From positions 1 to 11,282 of the forward strand of contig CAUBDX010000048.1 of NCBI GenBank assembly GCA_958434805.1: 11,282 nt of DNA. The letters run 5' to 3'. Source of the stretch: an uncultured Phocaeicola sp. Lineage in GTDB: Bacteria; Bacteroidota; Bacteroidia; Bacteroidales; Bacteroidaceae. The notes under the pieces are model-generated. The model did no database searches. It was not told the origin of the DNA and saw only the letters and a program-made list of their open reading frames with translations. Below are positions 1 to 5,961 of this stretch, piece after piece. Both the position numbers and the translations under genes were made by a program. The stretch's first letter is position 1, and each line of letters begins with the position of its first letter.

Positions 1-2
1 AA

Positions 3-74
3 GCAAAGATAGCTAATTTTAAAACTTACCAACCAGAAATTTCCGCTGAGCCGATTTTTTATAGAAACAAGTAA
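3..74 (+). CDS. 3' end of an unidentified gene (partial)
   Basis: The frame starting at base 3 is open from the window edge to a TAA at 72-74 and encodes 23 residues (AKIANFKTYQPEISAEPIF and four more). The other two plus frames stop within the first 15 bases. This is therefore the best candidate for the tail of a gene that starts outside the window. The fragment is too short to recognise, and a chance open frame of this length is quite possible. It bears no resemblance to the missing N-terminal half of the acetyltransferase on the other side of the insertion sequence. Confidence 0.4.
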   Translation, partial: AKIANFKTYQPEISAEPIFYRNK

Positions 75-390
75 CTTACATATAAAACTTCAGGCAATGA
101 TTTACTTTTTCTATTATTATACATATATACTTTTTAAGTAAATTGCAGAATACCGTTCACCTCCCTGCCAAACGTTTTCCCCCGTACATTTCTCAAGGAG
201 GGCGGCATTGTCTTTGGTAAAAAAGGTACGACAGTTCCGGGAATGGCAGTCTGAAGAATAGTACCCGTCCCCGCTACAGTTCACACCCGATAAAAAATAA
301 CCTTGTTCTCACTTTTATCCGGAATGAATGTTTTTTCAAGTACGGCCGTTCCGTATATCCCGCCCAATGCGGGGAATTCTTATCCATGCA
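75..390. other. Intergenic stretch without a supported gene
   Basis: No plus-strand reading frame here looks like a protein. The first part (75-145) is very AT-rich and contains an 8-bp inverted repeat, ATTTACTT (100-107) and AAGTAAAT (136-143), with a 28-base loop. This could be a weak terminator for the gene ending at 74. From about 150 onward the composition becomes clearly richer in G+C, more like the insertion sequence than the chromosomal genes. On the minus strand one frame runs from about 385 down to a TAA near 134 with a single internal stop. It may be a decayed gene remnant, but I cannot assign it. Confidence 0.5.
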
Positions 391-416
391 TGTAATTTGT
401 AACTTTACCAGCAGGA
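391..416 (+). repeat. Putative left terminal inverted repeat of the IS
   Basis: TGTAATTTGTAACTTTACC followed by AGCAGGA. Compared inward with the complement of 2835-2865, it shares the outermost TGTAATTT, an ACTTT block and the AGCAGGA block, but the spacing between blocks differs by about five bases. IS21 elements carry several transposase-binding repeats at each end, which fits such an imperfect alignment. The exact boundary is an inference. Confidence 0.45.
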
Positions 417-455
417 AAATGGAAAATGTGAATACAGCACTTTTCCGGGGATGCC

Positions 456-463
456 TATCTTTG
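456..463 (+). promoter_or_regulatory. Candidate -7 promoter element for istA/istB
   Basis: TATCTTTG is a perfect match to the Bacteroidetes -7 consensus TAnnTTTG and lies 25 bases before the istA start codon. No good TTTG -33 element is present at the expected distance, although a TTTT run lies nearer at 441-444. If used, it gives a short leader and drives both transposition genes from inside the element. Confidence 0.45.
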
Positions 464-488
464 CCGGCTCAAAAAGACAGACATCATT

Positions 489-2048
489 ATGATAACAACG
501 AGCCGATTTTTTAAAGAGAAACAGTATATGTGGTACAAGGTTAGAGAGCTTCAGTCAAAAGGATTAAACAAGACACAGATCGGGAAGCACCTGGGAGTGG
601 ACAGAAGCACCGTGCGGAGATATCTGCAGATGTCCCGGGAAGATTTTGTAAGGCGGCGGAATTCGCATCGCAAATACACGCTGAAACTGGCAGGATACGA
701 GGAGTATGTGCGGGGGACTCTGGAGGAATATCCGTATATATCGGCCGCAAGGATACATGACTGGCTTAAGGAATGCTATCCGGATTTCCCGGAAGTGTGC
801 GACAAGACCGTATTCAATTTTGTAGAAAAGGTGCGCTGCAAATATGGCATCGGAAAGAAGTCGGAGGCCAGGATACGCAGGGACTATGAGAAACTGCCGG
901 ACACCCCCTACGGGGAGTATGCGCAGGCGGATTTCGGGGAGAAATGGATGTCAGCGGGAAACGGCAGAAGCACGAAAGTCTATTTTTTTGCGATCGTCCT
1001 GGCACGTTCACGTTACAAGTTCACCTTTTTCGCCCGCCGCCCTTTCGACACGGAACTCGCCATCTATGCACATGAGTGTGCTTTTGAGTATTTCGGAGGG
1101 AAACCGGAAAAGATCCTTTATGACCAGGACAGGGTGCTGATCTCCCGGGAGAACCTGGGGGACCTGATGCTGACAAGGAAGTTCCAGACGTTTGTCAGGG
1201 AGCAGCATTTCCAGCCGGTGTTCTGCCATAAGGCCGATCCCGAGTCAAAAGGCAAGGTCGAGAACGTAGTGAAATATGTGAAGGAGAACTTCCTGGTGGC
1301 ACGTGTGTTCCGTGATATTGACAGTCTGAACAGGGAGGCCCTCGAATGGCTTGAAAGGACGGGGAACGGGAAGGTGCACGGGACCACCCGTCTTGTTCCC
1401 CGGGAAGATTTTGCCGTGGAGAAAGGCTTTCTCATGCCCTATCATGGGACGCCACAACCACCGCAGGAGGAGATGAGGGAATACCATGTACGCAAGGACA
1501 ATACAGTGCAGTACAGGGGGAATTATTACAGCCTGCCATGCGGAACTTACCGGAGCGGGCAGACAACCGTCTGGCTGCAGGAAACGGAAGGGAATGTGGA
1601 GCTGTACAACAAGGATACGGGGAAACTCATCTGCCGGCATGCGCTCTGTACCAGAAAGGGAAGGACCGTTTATGACGACTCCCATAGAAAACCGAGAAAC
1701 GCCGGAGTGAAGATAGCCGAACGCATCCTTGTCCATGTGTCGGGCAACAGGGAGGTGGCCATGTGGATGGATAATCTGAAAAGGAGGAAGGAACGTTATT
1801 ACAGGGATAATCTGGAGGTGATCCTGCGCATAATTCCCGGATATGACAAGAATACACTGATAGAGGCCATACGGATATGTCTGGACAAAGGCATCTATAA
1901 CGGGGATTCGGTTAAAAGCCTGTGTGAATATGTGTGCAGGGGAAAGGAAAATGGAACAGAAATATACGGACTGGAGGATCGCCTGCCCCGACAAGGCGGA
2001 TTGATACAGTCTTATAACGAAATACTCAGGGATTATGACAAGACATAA
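489..2048 (+). CDS. istA: IS21-family transposase IstA
   Basis: This 519-residue protein is the DDE recombinase that cuts and joins the insertion-sequence ends. Residues about 18-48 form a helix-turn-helix ([20 protein letters not shown]) that should bind the terminal repeats. The rve/integrase core follows. Its likely catalytic triad is D148 (in YAQADFG), D212 (in LYDQD; D214 is the alternative) and E258 (in [12 protein letters not shown]). The C-terminal third (about 330-400) has the strand-rich pattern seen downstream of the core in IstA proteins. The ATG at 489 gives an N-terminus that begins just before the DNA-binding domain, and the length is full for the family. All expected motifs are present and no frameshift is seen, so it may be active. 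Its 3' end overlaps istB by 14 bases, which suggests translational coupling. Confidence 0.95.
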   Translation: MITTSRFFKEKQYMWYKVRELQSKGLNKTQIGKHLGVDRSTVRRYLQMSREDFVRRRNSHRKYTLKLAGYEEYVRGTLEEYPYISAARIHDWLKECYPDFPEVCDKTVFNFVEKVRCKYGIGKKSEARIRRDYEKLPDTPYGEYAQADFGEKWMSAGNGRSTKVYFFAIVLARSRYKFTFFARRPFDTELAIYAHECAFEYFGGKPEKILYDQDRVLISRENLGDLMLTRKFQTFVREQHFQPVFCHKADPESKGKVENVVKYVKENFLVARVFRDIDSLNREALEWLERTGNGKVHGTTRLVPREDFAVEKGFLMPYHGTPQPPQEEMREYHVRKDNTVQYRGNYYSLPCGTYRSGQTTVWLQETEGNVELYNKDTGKLICRHALCTRKGRTVYDDSHRKPRNAGVKIAERILVHVSGNREVAMWMDNLKRRKERYYRDNLEVILRIIPGYDKNTLIEAIRICLDKGIYNGDSVKSLCEYVCRGKENGTEIYGLEDRLPRQGGLIQSYNEILRDYDKT

Positions 2049-2832
2049 GAAGGAACTCATGGAATGTGCACGTATGCTCAAGCTGGGCAATCTGACCGAA
2101 CATCTGGAGGAACTGCTGCATCAGGCCCAGGAAAAGCAGCTGACCTATCCGGAGTTTCTACTCGCCTGCCTCAGGGAGGAGGTCCGGACCAGGGAGAACC
2201 GGAAATATTTGTGCCGTTTGAAAGCGGCCGGGCTTCCTGCAAGGCATGACCTGGACCGTTACGACTTTACCCGGACGGAAGGAATCGACTCCAGAAAGCT
2301 GCGCGAACTGCGCGAGCTGGTATGGGTGGGACAGGCATACAACCTGCTTCTGGCAGGCGGTTCCGGAACAGGAAAGACCTATATTGCCGCCGGACTTGTC
2401 CATGAGGCGGTGAAAGCCGGATACAGGGCATATATGGTTACGCTGGAGGACCTTCTGACCTGTCTGAAGACAAGGGATGTTTCCAGGCATGCGATGAAAA
2501 CCTACAAACGGATCATGAAGGCACAGCTGCTGGCCATTGACAATGCCACACTCTTTCCCTTGAAAAGAGAAGATATCATGTTGCTGTTCAAACTGGTGAA
2601 TGAGTTTCAGGAAAAGACATCGCTTATCGTTACAGCCAACTACTCCCTTACAGAGTGGCTGGCAATACCGGGAGAGGAAGCTGTCGCAGCGGCATTGCTT
2701 GACAGACTGCTCTACTGTTGTGAGATTATACAACTGTCAAGAAGCAGCTATCGGATGGAAAACAGGAAAACAATTTTTAGCAATCGGAGTGAAGATACGG
2801 ACACTTTAAAAGAGTTAACAACTGTAAAGTAA
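2035..2832 (+). CDS. istB: IS21-family ATPase helper IstB
   Basis: This 265-residue AAA+ ATPase assists IstA by selecting and presenting target DNA. An N-terminal helical region (1-95) precedes the Walker A loop GGSGTGKT at residues 108-115. The Walker B strand is LLAIDN (165-170), where the second acidic residue usual in IstB/DnaC-type ATPases is replaced by N170. The polar sensor segment is VTANYS (199-204), and a conserved arginine lies in LLDRLL (224). The start codon lies inside the last codons of istA in a different frame, as expected for this operon. The length is normal for IstB and the gene appears intact. The ORF ends 33 bases before the proposed right end of the element. Confidence 0.94.
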   Translation: MTRHKKELMECARMLKLGNLTEHLEELLHQAQEKQLTYPEFLLACLREEVRTRENRKYLCRLKAAGLPARHDLDRYDFTRTEGIDSRKLRELRELVWVGQAYNLLLAGGSGTGKTYIAAGLVHEAVKAGYRAYMVTLEDLLTCLKTRDVSRHAMKTYKRIMKAQLLAIDNATLFPLKREDIMLLFKLVNEFQEKTSLIVTANYSLTEWLAIPGEEAVAAALLDRLLYCCEIIQLSRSSYRMENRKTIFSNRSEDTDTLKELTTVK

Positions 2833-2834
2833 TA

Positions 2835-2865
2835 TCCTGCTAAAAGTGGGATATATTAAATTACA
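2835..2865 (-). repeat. Putative right terminal inverted repeat of the IS
   Basis: Read on the minus strand from 2865 inward, the sequence begins TGTAATTT and later reaches ACTTTTAGCAGGA, matching the blocks at the left end with a different gap. It lies immediately after the istB stop codon. The downstream acetyltransferase frame becomes open only at 2884. About 18 bases between 2865 and that point are therefore unexplained, and the true end could lie a little further right. Confidence 0.42.
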
Positions 2866-2883
2866 TAAAAATGAGGTGTGTAA

Positions 2884-3678
2884 ATTTGCAAGGTACACAA
2901 TGAAGCTCTAACAGGCATTTTAGGTATAAAAAGTAATGGTAAACATATCTCCCTATTTTTTATCAAGCCAGAATATCACAGGCACGGATTAGGAAAAAAA
3001 CTTTTCCACTACGCCTCCACCCTCCATCCTTCCATTGAAACAACGGTTAATTCTTCTACTTATGCTATTCCTTTCTACCAGAGTTTGGGATTTGCTGTCG
3101 TAGGAGAAAAACAAAATTACCATGGGCTCTGCAGTACCCCCATGAGACGCTATCATGCTGTATTTGTACAAAAGAACAAGTACACACTACGTACTTGGCA
3201 AACAGAAGACGCTCATTCATTAGTTCAAGAACTGAATAACAAAAAGATTTGGGACAATTGCCGCAACGTATTCCCCCACCCTTACAGGCTAGAGCATGCG
3301 GAAACCTTTATTGACCTCATCCAGAAAAAAGAAGGCATTCATGATTTTTGTATTGAAGTTAATGGAAAAGCCGTAGGCAATATCGGATTTACACCAGGCA
3401 CAGATGTGGAATGCTTCAATGCCGAAGTAGGGTACGTTATCGGAGAAAAATATTGGAACCAAGGTATTGTAACCGACGCATTACAAGAAGCCATCTACCA
3501 TTACTTCACTTATACGAATACAATACGTATATTCGCACTTGTCTTTGAACACAACCTTCCTTCCATGCGAGTATTAGAAAAGGCCGGCTTCAACAAAGTC
3601 GGAATAATGACAAAATCCATTTTCAAGAACGGTCGTTTCACCAATGCACATCTTTTCGAGTTGCTTAAAAACGTTTAG
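2884..3678 (+). pseudogene. 5'-truncated tandem GNAT acetyltransferase
   Basis: Downstream of a TAA at 2881-2883 one frame stays open to the TAG at 3676-3678 and encodes two GNAT domains in series. The first is incomplete. It starts in mid-domain (CKVHNEALTGILGI), continues through the acetyl-CoA loop YHRHGLGKKL and the AIPFYQSLGF motif, and ends near STPMRRY. The second is a complete RimJ/RimL-like domain. The frame has no ATG before 3142 and lacks roughly the first 50-60 residues a GNAT domain needs. The truncation point lies within 20 bases of the IS21 right end, so loss of the 5' end is probably tied to the insertion sequence. The missing part is not found in 75-390. The substrate cannot be told from the sequence. 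Confidence 0.7.
3142..3678 (+). CDS. Surviving C-terminal GNAT domain, possibly still translated
   Basis: ATG at 3142 is the first in-frame methionine of the damaged gene and would give a 178-residue protein comprising just the second GNAT domain. Recognisable elements are the opening strand KYTLRTWQTEDAHSLV (13-28), the acetyl-CoA binding region GEKYWNQGIVTDALQEA (101-117) and the C-terminal NLPSMRVLEKAGF motif (138-150). These place it with RimJ/RimL-type N-acetyltransferases, which acetylate protein N-termini, amino sugars or antibiotics. No specific substrate can be named. No ribosome-binding site or promoter is evident before 3142, so expression is uncertain. An alternative in-frame start is the TTG at 3085, but that begins inside the first domain and is structurally unlikely. 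It converges on the response regulator gene 50 bases away. Confidence 0.5.
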   Translation: MRRYHAVFVQKNKYTLRTWQTEDAHSLVQELNNKKIWDNCRNVFPHPYRLEHAETFIDLIQKKEGIHDFCIEVNGKAVGNIGFTPGTDVECFNAEVGYVIGEKYWNQGIVTDALQEAIYHYFTYTNTIRIFALVFEHNLPSMRVLEKAGFNKVGIMTKSIFKNGRFTNAHLFELLKNV

Positions 3679-3728
3679 TATCCGGAAAATGCCAAAAGAA
3701 CTTACAATAAATGTTATATTACACATAT

Positions 3729-4430
3729 TCATCCTTTGTCCGAAAGACATAAACCCACTCCTTTCACAGTCTTTATCTGTATCCGTTCATCATCAGCAAA
3801 CAATTTTCTAAGTCGAGTAACAAAAACATCGAGACTACGTGATGCAAAAAAATCATCCTCCGTATCCCATAGTCTTGAAAGAATAATATCCCGTCTCACT
3901 AGTTCATTTTTCTTTTTACAAAGCATCTGAAGCAATTTCGCTTCGCGTTCCGTCATTGTCTTTTGTACACACGACGAATGCTTTAATACTGCATGAACAG
4001 CATCAAATGTATAATTTTCACCAATCCGATAAATCTCACTTTCATTAGCGGCTCCCATTCCCCGCTTCATTTTCAACAAAGCACCAATATGCGCATCCAG
4101 TTCTTCGGCCAAAAAAGGTTTCTTAATATAATTATTCACCCCCAATTCATAACCTTTCACCACATCTTTAGGCGAAACCCTGCCCGAGGTAAAAACAATG
4201 GGAATAAATCCATCCGTTTCCCGAATACGACGTACCATTTCATAACCATCCATAACAGGCATCTCAATGTCTGAAATAATGATATCAAGATGTTGCTCCT
4301 TCCATATCTTCAGCCCTTCTTCGCCATTAGAAGCGGTCATCACCTCGTATCCACCTATCATATCCTCCAATCCACCACGAATAATATAACAAAGATTGGC
4401 ATCATCTTCCACCAACAACAGTTTTATCAT
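3729..4430 (-). CDS. OmpR/PhoB-family response regulator
   Basis: This 233-residue cytoplasmic transcription factor is the predicted partner of the histidine kinase immediately upstream. The receiver domain (1-120) has the acidic pair E8/D9-D10, phosphoacceptor D54 in IISDIEMP, T81 in VFTSGR and K104 in YIKKPF, so all switch residues are present. The C-terminal winged-helix domain (about 135-230) contains the recognition-helix segment SRSLDVFVTRLRKLF and the wing TVKGVGL. The wing ends in leucine where the family usually has tyrosine. The gene starts 24 bases after the kinase stop and is preceded by a strong Shine-Dalgarno sequence. The direct repeats in front of the divergent barrel gene are the obvious candidate target. 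RprY is the known Bacteroides representative of the class, but from memory its sequence differs clearly, so I give no symbol. Confidence 0.93.
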   Translation of the reverse strand: MIKLLLVEDDANLCYIIRGGLEDMIGGYEVMTASNGEEGLKIWKEQHLDIIISDIEMPVMDGYEMVRRIRETDGFIPIVFTSGRVSPKDVVKGYELGVNNYIKKPFLAEELDAHIGALLKMKRGMGAANESEIYRIGENYTFDAVHAVLKHSSCVQKTMTEREAKLLQMLCKKKNELVRRDIILSRLWDTEDDFFASRSLDVFVTRLRKLFADDERIQIKTVKGVGLCLSDKG

Positions 4431-4438
4431 ATCATCTT

Positions 4439-4445
4439 CCTCCTT
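4439..4445 (-). promoter_or_regulatory. Strong Shine-Dalgarno before the response regulator
   Basis: On the minus strand AAGGAGG lies 8 bases upstream of the ATG at 4430. Such a site is uncommon in Bacteroidetes, whose starts mostly have AT-rich leaders as at the other genes here. It supports the chosen start and suggests independent, efficient initiation on the second cistron of the operon. Confidence 0.6.
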
Positions 4446-4454
4446 AAAAAATAT

Positions 4455-5840
4455 TTATTTCTTCTCCCCACTCGGCAAAAAAAGAAAAAATTCACTATAC
4501 TCCCCTTCAATGCTTTCCACACACACTTTTCCACCATGCGCTTCAGCCACGCGGAAAACATAATTCAAACCCAATCCGAAGCCTGACGCACCGCCTTTAC
4601 GGCTGCGGTCGGCAGCCGAAGCACGCTCGTACTTCTCGAAAATACGACTCTGGTCCTTCAACGGAATACCTATGCCGTTATCTCTTACCTTTATCAAATA
4701 AAAGTTATAGTCCTGACGCAAGGATGAAATCTGTATGTCCACCTCTTCACCTGAATATTTTATAGAATTATCTACCAAATTACCGATAGCTTCTTTCAAG
4801 AATTCTTCATCAGCATATACCCATTCCGATTCCAAATGAAGAGAGAAATGTACTGGTTTATCTGCCTTAGCAGTATATTTCTCAATAAGATCCTCTAACA
4901 TCGGACGGAGTTGTATCTCCTTTTTCCAAAGCCTCAATTGAGCATTTTCCAATTTTGACAGCGTCAGCACTTTGTTAGTCAGTGACAATAAATGTTCACT
5001 CTCGTCCTCCAATATCTGAAAATGCTTCTCGCGTTTATCCGGAAAAATATCCAACTTTCCTGATTTCAACATTCGGGTCCCCATCAAAATACAGGCAAGA
5101 GGAGTCTTCATCTCATGAATCATGGCGTATGAGAAATCCTCACGCATCCTAGCTATTTTATTCTGATGAGCAATAATACGAATCTGATAAACAAGACAAT
5201 AGACGATCATTGCCATCATCAAGACAGTAGCAATGAGGAGCAAGGTCATCTGCTGGAAAATAACCCAATAAGGATTAACAATAAAAGCCTGAAGATTCTC
5301 CGTACATTTATAATTGATAGGTTGTAATCCGGTTTTCAACAAGCCATAATCCCCTACCTGTATGGAACGGGAACTTCTAAGAATATTCCCCAGCGAATCT
5401 GTCACACAAGTTATTACTTCTGCATCCAATCCTTCGGCAGCAAGGCCTGTCCGATAAATAGAATCTAAACTTGACAAAGAAACAGACAATTTATAATCCC
5501 TCTTGACAATCTCTTGCATGGAAACCTGCATATTGGACATCAACCATTGGTTCACATTTTTATCACCTCTGCCATCCTCAAAAAAATCATAATCTTCATC
5601 CAGATTTATTCTAACCATAATGGAAGTATCTTTGTCCTTATACTTCTTTTGCAAAGAATCTTGATATACTTCCATGCGATAAAACACCTCACGCATCGTT
5701 GCATCTCTAAATACTTCATTGCTTCTGAACTGTATACTTTCCTTAGTTAGCTTATAGGTATTTACAAGCCAAACGTACTGCAAACAGATGATTGCCAACA
5801 GTCCGATACAAGCTACCCAACGAATATGTTTGATTGTCAT
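4455..5840 (-). CDS. Sensor histidine kinase of a two-component system
   Basis: This 461-residue inner-membrane kinase has one transmembrane helix at about 7-27 and a second at about 193-220. Between them is a periplasmic domain of roughly 165 residues that should sense the signal. No HAMP domain fits between the second helix and the H-box (about 20 residues). The dimerisation/phosphoacceptor segment is MIHEMKTPLA with H242. The ATP-binding domain follows, with the N-box around NLVDNSIKYS (354-363), the G1 box DNGIGIP (387-393) and the G2 box GFGLGL (420-425). All motifs are intact. It heads an operon with the response regulator (24-base gap) and diverges from the barrel protein gene. The signal is unknown; nearness to an outer-membrane protein suggests a cell-envelope or nutrient cue. 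Confidence 0.94.
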   Translation of the reverse strand: MTIKHIRWVACIGLLAIICLQYVWLVNTYKLTKESIQFRSNEVFRDATMREVFYRMEVYQDSLQKKYKDKDTSIMVRINLDEDYDFFEDGRGDKNVNQWLMSNMQVSMQEIVKRDYKLSVSLSSLDSIYRTGLAAEGLDAEVITCVTDSLGNILRSSRSIQVGDYGLLKTGLQPINYKCTENLQAFIVNPYWVIFQQMTLLLIATVLMMAMIVYCLVYQIRIIAHQNKIARMREDFSYAMIHEMKTPLACILMGTRMLKSGKLDIFPDKREKHFQILEDESEHLLSLTNKVLTLSKLENAQLRLWKKEIQLRPMLEDLIEKYTAKADKPVHFSLHLESEWVYADEEFLKEAIGNLVDNSIKYSGEEVDIQISSLRQDYNFYLIKVRDNGIGIPLKDQSRIFEKYERASAADRSRKGGASGFGLGLNYVFRVAEAHGGKVCVESIEGEYSEFFLFLPSGEKK

Positions 5841-5864
5841 ACACTTATATCCTATCCATACTTT

Positions 5865-5897
5865 GTTAACATTGTGTTAACCTACCATTAACCACGT
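5865..5897. promoter_or_regulatory. Three 11-bp direct repeats, likely response-regulator operator
   Basis: The sequence reads GTTAACATTGT, GTTAACCTACC, ATTAACCACGT. The half-site TTAAC occurs three times at exactly 11-base intervals (5866, 5877, 5888), one helical turn apart on the same face. OmpR/PhoB-class regulators bind head-to-tail to such 11-bp repeats, and Bacillus PhoP uses TTAACA-like boxes. The first two copies also form a perfect 17-base dyad, GTTAACATTGTGTTAAC (5865-5881), because GTTAAC is itself palindromic. The array ends 17 bases before the -7 box of the barrel gene and covers the place of its missing -33 element, as expected for an activator site. The assignment to the neighbouring regulator is inference. 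Confidence 0.6.
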
Positions 5898-5914
5898 AAG
5901 GAAAAAAGTCTCCC

Positions 5915-5922
5915 TACTTTTG
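5915..5922 (+). promoter_or_regulatory. -7 promoter element of the barrel-protein gene
   Basis: TACTTTTG matches TAnnTTTG perfectly, 39 bases before the ATG at 5962. There is no TTTG at the -33 position; the third operator repeat lies there instead. This suggests a promoter that depends on an activator. Confidence 0.55.
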
Positions 5923-5928
5923 TTTCGT

Positions 5929-5936
5929 CAAAGTTA
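5929..5936 (-). promoter_or_regulatory. Candidate -7 element for the kinase-regulator operon
   Basis: On the minus strand the sequence is TAACTTTG, a perfect TAnnTTTG match, 88 bases upstream of the kinase start. If used, the 11-bp repeats would fall within the transcribed leader, where a bound regulator could repress its own operon. This is one of few candidates on this strand and is weaker than the plus-strand promoter call. Confidence 0.3.
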
Positions 5937-5961
5937 AAGAAAATATTAAAAACAAATAGAT

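Larger units (their letters stand above)
391..2865 (+). mobile_element. IS21-family insertion sequence
   Basis: The element consists of an istA-type DDE transposase followed by an overlapping istB-type AAA+ ATPase, the defining gene pair of the IS21 family. The proposed ends were chosen because both outer edges read TGTAATTT inward (391-398, and the complement at 2858-2865). Each is followed a little further in by a shared ACTTT...AGCAGGA block. The length of about 2.5 kb is normal for the family. IS21 elements usually leave a 4-8 bp target duplication, but the bases outside these ends (left ...ATGCA, right TAAAA...) do not match. Either the ends are slightly misplaced or a flank has been rearranged. 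The whole element is visibly more G+C-rich than the genes to its right. Confidence 0.72.

Noticed and set aside
1245..2090. Long open frame (281 codons) antisense to istA
   Set aside because: It lies opposite the G+C-rich transposase gene, where stop codons are scarce in the complementary frame. It shows no recognisable domain, and istA on the other strand has all its catalytic motifs.
2158..2733. 191-codon frame antisense to istB
   Set aside because: It is fully covered by istB, which has clear Walker motifs. The antisense product is cysteine- and glutamine-rich without any family resemblance.
3085..3678. GNAT gene starting at a TTG at 3085
   Set aside because: The frame is open further upstream and encodes GNAT motifs before this codon, so the TTG sits inside a domain (YQSLGF) and is not a natural start.
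3679..3728. Terminator between the GNAT remnant and the response regulator
   Set aside because: Only weak AT-rich complementarity is present in these 50 bases, with no stable stem or T-run that I could support.
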